Counted from the first letter of the stretch, positions 16,401-25,059 are shown. The stretch: DNA of 64,000 bases from VRUE01 sp963805455 (GCA_963805455.1 CAWDUJ010000010.1:62001-126000); one strand, 5' to 3'. The notes: generated by a model not told the origin, from the letters alone. Made by a program: numbers and translations.

Positions 16401-18082
16401 ACCACGACCTCTACTCGATCGAGGACCTCGCGGAGCTGATCGACGAGCTGAAGACCGTCAACCCCGACGTCCGCGTCTCGGTAAAGGTCCCGGTGGTGCC
16501 GAACATCGGCACGATCGGTCTCGGGATCGCCAAGGCGGGCGCCGACATCATCACCCTCTCGGGATTCGAGGGTGGGACCGGCGCCGCCCGCCAGCACGCG
16601 CTGCGCCACGTCGGCCTGCCCTCGGACATCGGCACCCGCGCCGTCCACCGGGCGCTGATGGAGGCGGGGATCCGAAACCGGGTCGAGATCTGGGCCGACG
16701 GCGGCTACCGGACCGGGCACGACATCGTCAAGCTTCACTGCCTCGGTGCCAACCGGGTCGGGTTCGGCACCTTGGCGATGGTCAGCCTCGGCTGCACGAT
16801 CTGCCGCGGCTGCCAGCTCGACACCTGCCATGTCGGGATCGCGACCCAGATCGAGACCGTCGAGCAGGCCCAGGAGCACGGCCTGAAGAAGTTCACCCCG
16901 CAGGAGATCGACCTCGCCGCCGAGAGCTGCGCCCGCTTCTTCTCGGCGATGGGCGAGGAGGTGAAGGAGGTCGTCGCCTCGCTCGGCTACCAGCGGGCAC
17001 AGGACCTGGTCGGCCGCTACGACCTGCTCGAGCAGATCTCCCACCACGACCGGATCGACCTCGCCGAGTTGATCACGCCGCTGGAGGAGTTCCTCGACCT
17101 CGAGCCGATCGACCTTCCGGTCGGCGACGAGATCGTCGAGGGGCGGGCCGAGGCCGGCCTCGTCGTTGCCCGGCCGATCCGGATGGAGGCCAAGGAGGCC
17201 TCGAGCCAGATCGCGGCATTGGCGCCGGAAGTCTGCTCGGGGCGGACCGTCACCAGCGAGTTCCCCCGCGCCACCGACGCCAACGACCGAGTCCTCGGCA
17301 CCGAGCTCTCCGGGGCGATCTCCCGCGCCAGGATCTTCGAAGACGGGCCCGAGCCCAGCGACGAGGTGCTGGCGAGCCTCTCGTTCAACGGCGGCTCGGT
17401 TGCGGGCCAGGGCTTCGGCGCCTTCAACGCCTACGGCGTCTCGGTCAGGGTCGAGGGCGGCGCTCAGGACGGTGTCGGCAAGACGATGCTCGGCGGCGTC
17501 GTCTCGGTGCTGAAGGGGAAGGGTGCCAAGGGCAGGCGGCTGAACGGCTCGGTCGGGAAGTCCTTCGCCTACGGCGCCCAGCGCGGCCGCCTCTTCGTCC
17601 AGGGCTCGGCCGACTCGCGCTTCTGCATCCGCCTCTCCGGCGCCGACGTTGTCCTCGGCGGTGAGCCTGAGGCCGACATCGACGACGGCCGCGGCTGCAT
17701 CGTCGACCGCGCCAACGCCAAGGGGTTCGCGTTCGAGTACATGACCTCGGGCCGTGCGATCGTCCTCGGCGACATCGGCCCCTGGGCCTGCGCGGGGATG
17801 ACCGGTGGCCGCGTCTACGTCCGCCAGAACGCCTTCGGCCTCGACCGGGAGGCGATCGAGAGCCGTCTCGGCGAGGGGGCCAAAGTCGAGCTCAAAGCCC
17901 TCGACGCTGATGGGCTGCTCGACATCGACGACCTGCTTTCGCATTACGCCGACGAGCTGCGTGCCACCAACCAGGGACAGGAGGCCGATCGGATCATGGA
18001 CCTCGCTGCCGACGCCGCCAGCAACTTCCTGATGGTGGTCCCCCACAAGGTGCAGGCGGACCCGAGCATCTCGACTGAGTAG
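13415..18082 (+). CDS. gltB: Glutamate synthase large subunit
   Basis: 1555 residues. Transfers glutamine amide nitrogen to 2-oxoglutarate. Domains: N-terminal class-II glutaminase preceded by a short propeptide, with the nucleophile Cys37 in DKDACAIYAS and GHNRYSTNT/GHNGEINT; central domain; FMN-binding synthase domain with ISSMSFGSQSE, GEGGHLPGKK, LSGFEGGTGAA; the iron-sulfur Cys cluster in CTICRGCQLDTCHVG; C-terminal GXGXG beta-helix domain (17.4-17.9 kb). ATG 13415 is preferred, with GGGAGG upstream, over an earlier frame start at 13376. The CAIYA form of the nucleophile region differs from the common CGVG. No small subunit (gltD) is in the window, so the electron donor is elsewhere. Confidence 0.93.
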   Translation: MSSTQSPKSAGGDFRYSPEKAYRPRVSPPSVEDKDACAIYASVRKDATPSHEPIRKAIPALQKMLHRAGNVDGEGDGCGVLLDIPRKLWAEEVRSDGHDPSLTLDDAFAVAHVFIERTADLQQVQHGARELLGQGGFRILAERIGVVDSTALGPTAREEEPHFWQVCGLVADASHRDRVLFDLLSELEQRLGVHVPSFSATTCVYKVMGSPKVLGAYYPDLNDERLETIGCFGHNRYSTNTWPSFKRVQPFSVLGHNGEINTIEQLRQEARMLGVPIPPGNSDSQDLNRTIDTLVSRDGLSLAEAMEMVVPPIVEEIRALPEELHGFYMYLHQAMGPFAQGPVALIARHTDECVFSADALGLRPLWQVETGEDFVFSSEPGVVSVSEMISEPKPLAPGEKALVEIDRERKRSLLWPHDEMLRVVRDRWLKRNGVDGVGPYDRALETGGPLEGGEVPGYSDAGPEEPVKVSDRVLAGFGWQRDDVKLVQQMASNGAEPIGSLGYDGPLAALSPERQNLADYFKETVAVVTNPAIDREREVEHFSTRAVFGRRPSLDAADVDTGTIETALPVILGGHHDLAPLSDSAYRKVAREHRTYLLEDLWEEFRGRAGAVDISLLESETTKGAIERIKQEAVKKVRDGAELLVLTDRTVYDAERRYLDPHLATSAIDQALKQFRVGPGEENLRRRCGIVLRAASIRNVHDVMLALGLGANGVCPYTMVEVICVEDYETDIGNLCAALTKGIEKVISTIGIHEVRGYARQFSSIGIKPELAELFQTDAFAATQKGGVGFTELDEDTNERARILSEDDDAKPAKTFRFYPKVYKAAIATANGSGTYAEYSEKVRDLESNNPISMRHIMGLKGDRDPVDPADVDAGVGHHDYPVVISSMSFGSQSEPAFRAYAEAAKSINILCVNGEGGEIRDMYGQYRKWRGQQVASGRFGVSAEMINSSYVAEIKIGQGAKPGEGGHLPGKKVSEKVAAARNAAPGTDLISPSNNHDLYSIEDLAELIDELKTVNPDVRVSVKVPVVPNIGTIGLGIAKAGADIITLSGFEGGTGAARQHALRHVGLPSDIGTRAVHRALMEAGIRNRVEIWADGGYRTGHDIVKLHCLGANRVGFGTLAMVSLGCTICRGCQLDTCHVGIATQIETVEQAQEHGLKKFTPQEIDLAAESCARFFSAMGEEVKEVVASLGYQRAQDLVGRYDLLEQISHHDRIDLAELITPLEEFLDLEPIDLPVGDEIVEGRAEAGLVVARPIRMEAKEASSQIAALAPEVCSGRTVTSEFPRATDANDRVLGTELSGAISRARIFEDGPEPSDEVLASLSFNGGSVAGQGFGAFNAYGVSVRVEGGAQDGVGKTMLGGVVSVLKGKGAKGRRLNGSVGKSFAYGAQRGRLFVQGSADSRFCIRLSGADVVLGGEPEADIDDGRGCIVDRANAKGFAFEYMTSGRAIVLGDIGPWACAGMTGGRVYVRQNAFGLDREAIESRLGEGAKVELKALDADGLLDIDDLLSHYADELRATNQGQEADRIMDLAADAASNFLMVVPHKVQADPSISTE

Positions 18083-18262
18083 GTGGGAGGGGCGAGTGTC
18101 CCCTGGCCCTCGAGCTTCTCGGGTTCGGGCCGGCCCGGATTGACCGGACGTAGGGGTGTGATCGCCATTCCGCACCCATAGCGCCTGAAATAACGATCAC
18201 GGTCGGGTTGGTGGGGCGGGAAGGTGCGCTATTTGCGGGTTCCGGCCTACGGCGGACGTACG

Positions 18263-18706
18263 ATGCGCAGGGTGATGGCCGACCGCGATCCGCGCAGTCC
18301 TGGCGAGCCGATCCCGCTTTCGTCCTCGCCGGCGATCTCGGAGGCCGCTGAGAGAGCGAGGGAGAAGCTGCACGAGGAGATCGAGCGGGTCCGCGTGGGC
18401 GTCGAGGAGATGATGTCCGAACAGGGCTCGATCGGCGATGACAAGAAGCTGCGCCGCGAAGTCGAGGCGCTGCGCGAGGAGACCCGCGACTACGTCAAGC
18501 GGCGGGTGCGGAAGAGTGAGAAGCGGCTCGAGAAGTCGATCGACCGCATCGATCAGCGGACGAGAACGCTCGAGGAGCGCCTCGACACCGCCGAACAGGA
18601 CCGCCGCTACGCCGAATGGCGCATCCATACGAACAACGAGGCGATGCTCGACGGCCTCCTTCGTGAGGTCCGCACGATCGCGGACCTCTTCGCCAGGACC
18701 CGCTAG
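18263..18706 (+). CDS. Coiled-coil hypothetical protein
   Basis: About 147 residues from ATG 18263 (an ATG at 18275 and a GTG at 18224 are alternatives). After a disordered Pro/Ser N-terminus, residues from about 30 on are strongly charged and heptad-like (AAERAREKLHEEIERVRVGVEEM...RRVRKSEKRLEKSIDRID), predicting one long parallel coiled coil. No membrane segment, Cys or enzyme motif. The upstream gap 18083-18262 holds no gene that I can support. It is convergent with the FHA gene. A structural or scaffold role is a guess. Confidence 0.65.
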   Translation: MRRVMADRDPRSPGEPIPLSSSPAISEAAERAREKLHEEIERVRVGVEEMMSEQGSIGDDKKLRREVEALREETRDYVKRRVRKSEKRLEKSIDRIDQRTRTLEERLDTAEQDRRYAEWRIHTNNEAMLDGLLREVRTIADLFARTR

Positions 18707-18715
18707 GCCCGAGCC

Positions 18716-19231
18716 TCAGGCTTCGAGGGCGAACAGCTGGAAGCGGCCGACCCGCAGTTCGTCGCCGTCCTTGAGCTTGCCCCAATCGACCTCCTCGTCG
18801 TTGACGAAGACGCCGTTGAGGCTGCGGTCGTCGAGCACCCGCATGTCCGAGTCCGGTTCGGAGACGACGAGGGCGTGGCGGCGGGAGACGCTGGGGTGGT
18901 CGAGTCGGATGTCGGCGGCGATGCTGCGGCCGATCCGGGTCCAGCCCTCCTCGATCTCGAAGACCTGGATCGCGTCCTCGCTGCGGAAGACGAGATACCG
19001 GCCTCCGCCGGGCAGCGCCTGACGCGCCTCCTCCAGCCACCCGGAGGGGTCCGAGGGGGTCGGAGCGGGGAACTCGACAGTCGTGCTGCCGTGCTCCTGC
19101 ATCGGCTCGAAGATCGAGTCCCGGCGGAAGGAGGTGCCTCGACAGCGCGCACAATGAGGCAGCGCGTCGTCCTCCTGAAGGGACAACTGAGTCCCGCATC
19201 CAAGGCAGAAAAACGTCCCCGCACCCGGCAT
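18716..19231 (-). CDS. Zinc-ribbon plus FHA-domain protein
   Basis: 171 residues from ATG 19231. An N-terminal zinc ribbon (FFCLGCGTQL...LPHCARC, two CxxC pairs) is followed by a linker and a C-terminal FHA domain: TRIGRSIAADIRLDHPSVSRRHA near 100-125, with the phosphothreonine-binding Arg, Ser and His, then LDDRSLNGVFVNDEEV. FHA domains read phosphothreonine, usually made by Ser/Thr kinases of the PknB type. No kinase is nearby. The frame is open well beyond the start into the divergent gene, but that part is not protein-like. It may sense phosphorylation at the envelope or in transcription. Confidence 0.82.
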   Translation of the reverse strand: MPGAGTFFCLGCGTQLSLQEDDALPHCARCRGTSFRRDSIFEPMQEHGSTTVEFPAPTPSDPSGWLEEARQALPGGGRYLVFRSEDAIQVFEIEEGWTRIGRSIAADIRLDHPSVSRRHALVVSEPDSDMRVLDDRSLNGVFVNDEEVDWGKLKDGDELRVGRFQLFALEA

Positions 19232-19349
19232 CAAACCGGTGGCGAGGCTCTCGGACGTCCTTCTGGAACTGGTGAAGATGGACTTCCTCCTTAAGGCGCT
19301 CCCGTCGATCGTACCGGGCCTCCGCCGAGCTTGCATAGAATCGCGCGAC

Positions 19350-19868
19350 ATGGGTCCCGTCAGCGCCTCGGTCGAGATCGACGTCCCCCGATCGGTGGCG
19401 TTCGCCGAGCTATGCGACCTCAGCCGCCGGCCATCCTTCACCGACCACTTCATCTCCGACCTGCACCTGACGCGGATCGACTCCACGGGGATCGGCGCCG
19501 GCGCCAGGTTCCGCTTCCAGACCTTCCCCCGCCACCTCTGGATGGACACGGTCATCACCGAAGTCGAGGAGCCGCAGCGGATCGTCGAGCACGGCCACGG
19601 CGGGCGCGCGAACAGGATCCCCTCGACCACGGTCTGGGAGCTGCTCGAGGGCCCGGGATCGCTGATCACGGTCCGCGTCTCGTTCTGGACCGAGCCGTCG
19701 AATCACATCGACAGGGCGATCGACGCGGTCGGGATGGCGTCGGTGGGACTCGAGCGCGGCTGGCGCGAGGCCGTCAACCGCCTCCGCGATCAGCTCGAGG
19801 CCGGCGCCGGCGAGCGGGAGCCGGTCGCGGTCGCCGGCGGCAACCCTTACGCCACCGGCATTCCCTGA
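19350..19868 (+). CDS. SRPBCC-fold (polyketide cyclase/START-like) protein
   Basis: 172 residues. It starts MGPVSASVEIDVPRSVAFAELCDL, the usual opening beta strand and helix of the helix-grip fold. TWELL-like strand TTVWELLEGPGSLITVRVSF and a long C-terminal amphipathic helix (GLERGWREAVNRLRDQLE) complete it. Such proteins bind hydrophobic ligands or act as cyclases/dehydratases; no specific family is evident. ATG 19350 is preferred to an earlier frame start at 19239. It is divergent from the FHA gene. Confidence 0.8.
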   Translation: MGPVSASVEIDVPRSVAFAELCDLSRRPSFTDHFISDLHLTRIDSTGIGAGARFRFQTFPRHLWMDTVITEVEEPQRIVEHGHGGRANRIPSTTVWELLEGPGSLITVRVSFWTEPSNHIDRAIDAVGMASVGLERGWREAVNRLRDQLEAGAGEREPVAVAGGNPYATGIP

Positions 19869-19895
19869 TCCGGTCTTTATAGACTCACGCCGCCG

Positions 19896-20450
19896 ATGGC
19901 CAGCCTCCCTCGCAAGCCCCTGCTTCCGCTGCTCGCAGCGATCCTGCTGATCGCAATCGCCGGCGGCGTCTCCGCCTGCGGCTACTCGAGCGATGGCGTC
20001 ACCGAGGTCGACGAGGGCCAGACCGTGACGCTCGGCGAGCTCGATTACACCGTCGTCTTCTCCCGCTACCTCAATCCCAACGACACCGAGGACTCCGCCT
20101 TCCTCGTCGGCCAGCCGCCGCCGAAGAACGGCTCGACCTACTTCGGGGTCTTCATCGAAGTCCAGAACAAGAGCGAAGACACGCAGACGCTCGCCGACGC
20201 GCTGACGATCACCGACGCCGACGACCAGACCTACGACGCGCTCGAAAGCGAAAGCCTCTACGCCTTCCCGTTCGGCGGCGAAATCGAGTCCCAGGAACCG
20301 ATCCCGACCCCCGATTCGACCCCCCAGCAGGGCTCGATCGAGGGATCGGTCGCCCTCTTTGACCTGCCGGCGACGGCCTCGGTGAACCGGCCGCTGACGC
20401 TCGAGATCCCCGGGCCCGGCGGCCCGGCCGAAGTCAAACTCGACCTCTAG
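19896..20450 (+). CDS. Lipoprotein, DUF4352-like
   Basis: 184 residues. Lipoprotein signal: basic start, hydrophobic LLPLLAAILLIAIAGG, lipobox VSAC with Cys at about 28. The mature domain (GQTVTLGELDYTVVFSRYLNP...YFGVFIEVQNKSEDTQTLADALTITDADDQTYD) matches the immunoglobulin-like telokin/DUF4352 pattern of exported lipoproteins with unknown ligands. It would sit on the outer face of the membrane. The stop TAG at 20448-20450 overlaps the stop of the convergent penicillin-binding protein through a shared CTAG. Confidence 0.82.
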   Translation: MASLPRKPLLPLLAAILLIAIAGGVSACGYSSDGVTEVDEGQTVTLGELDYTVVFSRYLNPNDTEDSAFLVGQPPPKNGSTYFGVFIEVQNKSEDTQTLADALTITDADDQTYDALESESLYAFPFGGEIESQEPIPTPDSTPQQGSIEGSVALFDLPATASVNRPLTLEIPGPGGPAEVKLDL

Positions 20451-22180
20451 AGGCCGGCCGAGAGAACTTCCGAGATGGCCGGCGCGGCGACTTCGCCGCC
20501 GGCGGCTTCCGCTTCGATCAGGAGCATCGCGGCGACGAGCTTCGGCTTGTCGGCCGGGGCGAAGGCGGCGAACCAGGCGTCCTTGATCTGCTCCGGTTCG
20601 GGCGAGTTCTCCTGGCCGGGGACGGGGCCGAGCTCGGCTGTCCCCGTCTTGCCGGCCACCTGGCCCTCCGGGATCGCCCCGGCGTACCCGGTCCCTTCGG
20701 TGACGACGCCGACCATCAGTTCGGTCAGCTCGTCGGCGATCTCCTTCGACATCACCCGGACCGGCTTCTTGTCGGGCCGCAGTTTCTTGTTGGCGACCAG
20801 CGAGGTCGGCTCGAGGATCCCGTCGTTGGCGATCGCCTGGGCGATGCTCGCCATCAACAACGGCGTCGCCAGTACCTCGCCCTGGCCGATCGCCGTCACC
20901 CCGAGGTCGACTTCCTCGCCGATGTCGGTCGGGATCGTCGGTTCGGCCGGTTTGACCGCTTCCAGCACTTCCTGCGAGTAGAGGCTCGGCGGTGAGTTGA
21001 ACCCGAACATTTCCGCGACCGCGACGAAGTCGTCGTTGCCGATCTTGGGCCCCAACGGTGCGAAGTCGGCGTTGCAGGACTCGGCGAACGCTTCGCGGAA
21101 CGTGCCGCCGCAGAGCTCGCCGTTGGCGTTGCTGATGAAGCGGCCGCCGACGTTGGCGCCGTCGGTGATTTCGAATTCGTCGTCGAGCGAGACGACCCCC
21201 TTCTGGAGGGCGGCGATCGTGGTCAGCATCTTGAATGTCGAGCCAGGCGGCTGCGGGGCGGAGAAGGCCTGGCCGGCGAGCGCGCGGATGTCGCCGGTCT
21301 GGGGATCGAGGGCGGCGACCCCGCCGGCACGGCCGGCGAGCGCTGAGACGGCGGCCTGCTGCAGGTCCGGATCGATCGTCGTCTTCACCGGGGCGCCGGC
21401 CTCCGGGGTGGCCCTGGCGATGATTCTGGCCGAGCCGCCGGAATCCGCGACCGCCAGCAGGGTGCCTCCCGGCCGTCCTGCGAGCCTGGCGTTGAAAGCC
21501 TGCTCGACCCCGCTGATGCCGACCGGGGTCCCCGGCGGGAAGCCATGGCGGGCGAGCGCAGGGATTTCGTCTTCTTCGGCCATCCCGATTTCGCCGGTGA
21601 CGTCGATCATCGCGCCGCCCAGCGGGTGTTCACGGGCTTCGGCCGAGCCTTCGGCCAGCGGTTCTCCGTCGGCGGCCAGAATCGGCGCCCGGGGTGCCAG
21701 TTCGACCCTGCTCTCGAGGTGCTCGCCCGTGCTCAGCCCGGGGAAGACCAGGCTCGGGCTCCAAGCGATGCCGCCATCGTCATAGGGCAGGACAAGGTCG
21801 TCTTCGACGGTGCCGAAGGCGACGGTGCGGGCGGTGACCGGGACCGGGACGACGGTCGAGGAGTCCCGCTCTTCAGCGTCGCCCGGGTCCCGGCCGGCGA
21901 TGGTCCGAAGCGTCGCGGTCTCGGCACCGTCGCGGTAGGCCTTGACGAATTCCGCTTCGGAGACGTTCTTGCGGGATTCGGTGTTCAGCTCGCGGTACAT
22001 CGCGCTGAAGTCCTTGCGCGACCAGGCTTCGACGAACCGCCCCGCCGAGTCGCGTTCTGGTGACCCTGGCACACCGGCGATCGCGCCGAAGATGAACGCG
22101 ATCACGGCGACGACGAACAGCGGGATCATTCGGGTGACCAGACGGCGGCGCCGCGCCACCTCGGGCGAGAGGTTGTTCAC
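20447..22180 (-). CDS. Penicillin-binding protein with NTF2-like (MecA_N) domain
   Basis: 577 residues. One N-terminal membrane helix (about 18-38), an NTF2-like MecA_N-type domain (about 45-150, GRFVEAWSRKDFSAMYRELN), a dimerisation-like region, then the transpeptidase domain. The catalytic motifs are intact: SxxK in PGSTFKML near 313, SxN in ESCNADFA near 370 and KTG in AGKTGTAEL near 510. Family knowledge: class-B-type D,D-transpeptidase acting on peptidoglycan outside the membrane, as PbpA of mycobacteria. It lies 27 bases downstream of the MarP-like protease gene, same strand, probably co-transcribed. Confidence 0.9.
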   Translation of the reverse strand: MNNLSPEVARRRRLVTRMIPLFVVAVIAFIFGAIAGVPGSPERDSAGRFVEAWSRKDFSAMYRELNTESRKNVSEAEFVKAYRDGAETATLRTIAGRDPGDAEERDSSTVVPVPVTARTVAFGTVEDDLVLPYDDGGIAWSPSLVFPGLSTGEHLESRVELAPRAPILAADGEPLAEGSAEAREHPLGGAMIDVTGEIGMAEEDEIPALARHGFPPGTPVGISGVEQAFNARLAGRPGGTLLAVADSGGSARIIARATPEAGAPVKTTIDPDLQQAAVSALAGRAGGVAALDPQTGDIRALAGQAFSAPQPPGSTFKMLTTIAALQKGVVSLDDEFEITDGANVGGRFISNANGELCGGTFREAFAESCNADFAPLGPKIGNDDFVAVAEMFGFNSPPSLYSQEVLEAVKPAEPTIPTDIGEEVDLGVTAIGQGEVLATPLLMASIAQAIANDGILEPTSLVANKKLRPDKKPVRVMSKEIADELTELMVGVVTEGTGYAGAIPEGQVAGKTGTAELGPVPGQENSPEPEQIKDAWFAAFAPADKPKLVAAMLLIEAEAAGGEVAAPAISEVLSAGL

Positions 22181-22207
22181 GGTTGCGGGAATGTACTTCC
22201 TGCCTCT

Positions 22208-23350
22208 CTAGCTCGTGCACGGCCCGGTGTCGACCGGGGACGAGGTGTCGCCGAGGGCGAGCTGGACGACTTCGTCGGGTACGGCGAATCCTCCGGCCGG
22301 GGCGGAGGCGGTCGCGGCGAACACCGTCGCCAGGACCCTGCCGGCGGAATCGACGATCGGCCCGCCCGAGTTGCCGCTGCGGACGCTGCCGCGAAGGAAC
22401 GCGATCCGGCGCTGGTACGGCCCGCGCCCGTAGGAATCCTCGCTGAGCACGGTGCGGGTGTCGCCGAGCCGGACAGGGGCCGTCGTGAAGGGGCCGTTTT
22501 CGGGATAGCCCAGCAGGGCCCCGGCGGTCCCACGCCGCTGCTCGGAGGCGATTTCGAGGGCCGGGAGGGGGGCGTCGATTCGGAGGATCGCGAGGTCATT
22601 GCCAGGGTCGTAGTGGACCGCGGTTGCCGGCAGCGAGGCGCCGGCCTCGGTCGTCACCGTGGTGTCGTCCTGGCCGGCGATGACGTGGGCATTGGTGACG
22701 ACGAGGTCGGGGGCGGCCACCCACCCCGACCCCTCGACCCCCAGGCCGCAGGCGGTCCCGAGGATGCGGACGACGGAGCGGCGCGCGGCGACCACCTCGG
22801 GGTCGGTGACGATGGCGCCATCGGGACGGGCGACGGGAACCGCCGGCCCGGAGATCGTCGGTGCCGGGTCGACCCTGCTCAACGCGTTCAGGACCGGCCC
22901 CGAGGGCGGCAGCAGGTCGTTGAGGTTGCGGAGGATCAGCGACCGCTGGACGTCGCCGCGCAGCTCGGCGGTTCCGGGGGTGTGGAGGGCGGCGGCCCCG
23001 AACACCCAGGCGAGTCCAAGGGCGACGGCGACGATCAGCGCGGCGCCGCCGGCGCCATCGAGGGCGTGGAGCGTCCGGCCCCGGATCACCCGGTGGCGGA
23101 GGCCGAGGGCGACGCTCTCGAGCATCACCGCGACGAGGGCTCCGACCAGCAACGCCCCGAGCGCGGCGAACAGCGGGGAGTAGGGGGACTCGGAGCCGCC
23201 GCTCAGCAGCAGAGGCCCGAGCCGGCTCCCGGCGAAGGCGCCGCCGATGAACCCCGCAAGGGTCAGGGCGCCGACGATCAGCCCCTGGCGGTAGCCCCAG
23301 ATCCCCATCGCCACGGCGAAGGCGACGATTCCCCAATCGAGCACTGTCAT
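22208..23350 (-). CDS. MarP-like membrane serine protease (CvpA + trypsin domain)
   Basis: 380 residues from ATG 23350. Four hydrophobic helices in the first about 160 residues form a colicin-V-production-like (CvpA) membrane domain. A periplasmic trypsin-like domain follows, with the triad His in TNAHVIAG, Asp in NDLAIL and Ser in SGNSGGP. This order is that of mycobacterial MarP (Rv3671c), needed for acid and oxidative stress resistance through peptidoglycan-enzyme processing. A redox-sensitive Cys pair is possible (GTACG and DTGPC at the C-terminus). It neighbours a penicillin-binding protein, which fits an envelope role. The frame is open 120 bases further upstream without protein character. 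Confidence 0.88.
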   Translation of the reverse strand: MTVLDWGIVAFAVAMGIWGYRQGLIVGALTLAGFIGGAFAGSRLGPLLLSGGSESPYSPLFAALGALLVGALVAVMLESVALGLRHRVIRGRTLHALDGAGGAALIVAVALGLAWVFGAAALHTPGTAELRGDVQRSLILRNLNDLLPPSGPVLNALSRVDPAPTISGPAVPVARPDGAIVTDPEVVAARRSVVRILGTACGLGVEGSGWVAAPDLVVTNAHVIAGQDDTTVTTEAGASLPATAVHYDPGNDLAILRIDAPLPALEIASEQRRGTAGALLGYPENGPFTTAPVRLGDTRTVLSEDSYGRGPYQRRIAFLRGSVRSGNSGGPIVDSAGRVLATVFAATASAPAGGFAVPDEVVQLALGDTSSPVDTGPCTS

Positions 23351-23390
23351 GGCTGAATCCAACCAGGCGCATCCCCCGCCGAGCCCGTCA

Positions 23391-23405
23391 CTTACGTTCA
23401 GTAAG
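23391..23405. promoter_or_regulatory. HxlR-type operator candidate
   Basis: CTTAC-GTTCA-GTAAG is an inverted repeat in the 66-base gap between the divergent marP-like and hxlR genes. HxlR-family regulators often bind TTAC-N5-GTAA-like palindromes. It is 12 bases before the GTG of the regulator, so autoregulation is likely and control of the protease is possible. Confidence 0.5.
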
Positions 23406-23416
23406 CTCCATCGTAG

Positions 23417-23755
23417 GTGGAGGCGACACGCGCCACAGAGGGGCACGCCGGAGTCTGTCCGCACTTTCACGCCGCGATCGAGCTGATCGGGAAGCGATGG
23501 ACCGGAGCGATCGTCTGCGTCCTGGCGGAGCGCCCTCGGCGCTTCGGCGAGCTGGCCAAGGCGGTTCCCGGCCTCTCCGACCGGCTCCTCTCGCGCCGCC
23601 TCCGCGAGCTCGAGCAGGAAGGCCTGGTCGAGCGCGACGTCGAGGCCGGCTCGCCGGTGAGGGTCACCTACTCCCTAACCGCCGCCGGCGCCGAACTCGG
23701 GCCGGCGATCGACGAGCTCAGGGCCTGGGCGCGCCGGTGGAACCGCGCCGGGTAG
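23417..23755 (+). CDS. HxlR-family transcriptional regulator
   Basis: 112 residues. The winged helix-turn-helix fits the HxlR family: CPHFHAAIELIGKRWTGAIVCVLAERPRRFGELAKAVPGLSDRLLSRRL with the conserved N-terminal Cys (C14) and the GKRW motif, then the wing ERDVEAGSPVRVTYSLTAAG. In some family members this Cys senses electrophiles or aldehydes. GTG 23417 follows the palindrome 23391-23405. The end overlaps the proposed start of xseA by 19 bases, so the two are probably one transcript. The target is unknown. Confidence 0.85.
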   Translation: MEATRATEGHAGVCPHFHAAIELIGKRWTGAIVCVLAERPRRFGELAKAVPGLSDRLLSRRLRELEQEGLVERDVEAGSPVRVTYSLTAAGAELGPAIDELRAWARRWNRAG

Positions 23756-25059
23756 CGACGAAGGCGGTCGAACCCGAGCTCCCGGGCCCGTTCCCGGTCG
23801 GCCGCTACGCCCGGGTGCTGCAGGAGGAGCTTCGCCGGCGGGCCCGGGTCCGTCTCGTCGGCGAGGTGACCGGGGTCAGTCACAGCAAGGTCCAGGCGTA
23901 CTTCGAGCTGCGAGACGGCGAGGGCGCGGTGCCCTGCGCGATCTGGCTCGATGACCTCGAGCGGGCGGGCCTGCCCGATGGCGGCCTCCGCGACGGCGCA
24001 GAAATCGTGATCGCCGGCGGCCCCGACTACTACCCGGGCGGGGCCCAGGCCTCGCCCAGCTTCTCCTTCCGCGCCACCTATGTGCGGCTGGCCGGGGAGG
24101 GTGACCTGCTTGCCCGCCTCGAGGGCCTTCGCAAGCAACTTCGCTCCGAGGGCCTGTTCGAGCTTCAGAAGCAGCTGGCGCGGCCGCTGCTGCCGCGCAC
24201 GATCGGCGTCGTCACCGCCGAGTCGGGCGCCGCACGGCGCGACCTCCTTGCCGGCCTTCGCCGCCGTGGCTGGGAGGGGACCGTCGTCTGGGGGTTCGCG
24301 CCGGTCCAGGATCGCCGCGCCGCGCCGGCGATCGCCGCGGCGATCGGCGACCTCGCGGCCCGGCCCGAGGTCGAGGCGATTGTCGTCACCAGGGGCGGCG
24401 GCAGCCTCGCCGACCTCTGGGCGTTCTGCGATGAGACCCTCTGCCGCACGGTCGCCCTTCTCCGGGTGCCGGTGATCAGCGCCGTTGGCCACGAGCGGGA
24501 CTCGACCCTGATCGACGACGTCGCCGCGGTCGCCTGCTCGACCCCGACCCACGCCGCCGAGGCGGCGGTCCCGCTCGACTGCTTCGAGGGCCGCCGCGAC
24601 CTCGAGCGCTGTGCCGCAGCGATCCGCCGCGGCGCGGACGGCGCGGTCGGAGCGCGCGCCAGGCACCTGGCGGCGCTGGCCCGGGGCCCGGCCCGGGCAC
24701 TACACCGGGAGCGGGTCGCGCTCAACCAGATGACCCGTGAGATCCGGGCCTCCTCGGAACGCCGCCTCGGCGAGCGCCGCTCGTTCCAGCGCCGGATCGC
24801 GGTGGTCGTCCTCGACCGGGCCCTGCGTCGCGCCTCCGGGGCCGAACTCGGAAGCCGGCGCGAGGCGCTGAGGCGGGTCGAGGTCGCGCTCCGGGCCCAC
24901 GAACCGGAGCGCACGCTCGAGCGCGGCTACGCGCTCGCCGAGAGCGCCGACGGAGAGCCGCTGACCAGCGCCGAAGCCGCACGCGCCGAGGATCGGATTA
25001 GTCTCCGCTTCGCCGATGGAAAGCTGCAGGTACGACCCACCCGCGGCGGACGCGACTGA
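23737..25059 (+). CDS. xseA: Exodeoxyribonuclease VII large subunit
   Basis: 440 residues from GTG 23737. With XseB it degrades single-stranded DNA from both ends. N-terminal OB fold (LVGEVTGVSHSKVQAYFELRD), catalytic domain with GVVTAESGAARRDLL, VVTRGGGSLADLWAF and ISAVGHERDSTLIDDVAA, then a coiled-coil region and the C-terminal ALAESADGEPL segment. The start is uncertain: the frame is open to 23497, but upstream residues are an out-of-frame reading of hxlR. No good ribosome site, so coupling to hxlR is likely. xseB follows 15 bases later. Confidence 0.92.
   Translation: MEPRRVATKAVEPELPGPFPVGRYARVLQEELRRRARVRLVGEVTGVSHSKVQAYFELRDGEGAVPCAIWLDDLERAGLPDGGLRDGAEIVIAGGPDYYPGGAQASPSFSFRATYVRLAGEGDLLARLEGLRKQLRSEGLFELQKQLARPLLPRTIGVVTAESGAARRDLLAGLRRRGWEGTVVWGFAPVQDRRAAPAIAAAIGDLAARPEVEAIVVTRGGGSLADLWAFCDETLCRTVALLRVPVISAVGHERDSTLIDDVAAVACSTPTHAAEAAVPLDCFEGRRDLERCAAAIRRGADGAVGARARHLAALARGPARALHRERVALNQMTREIRASSERRLGERRSFQRRIAVVVLDRALRRASGAELGSRREALRRVEVALRAHEPERTLERGYALAESADGEPLTSAEAARAEDRISLRFADGKLQVRPTRGGRD

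Noticed and set aside
15203..18175. A 990-codon open frame opposite gltB
   Set aside because: Same mirror effect of GC-rich coding DNA; the glutamate synthase has all its motifs on the plus strand.
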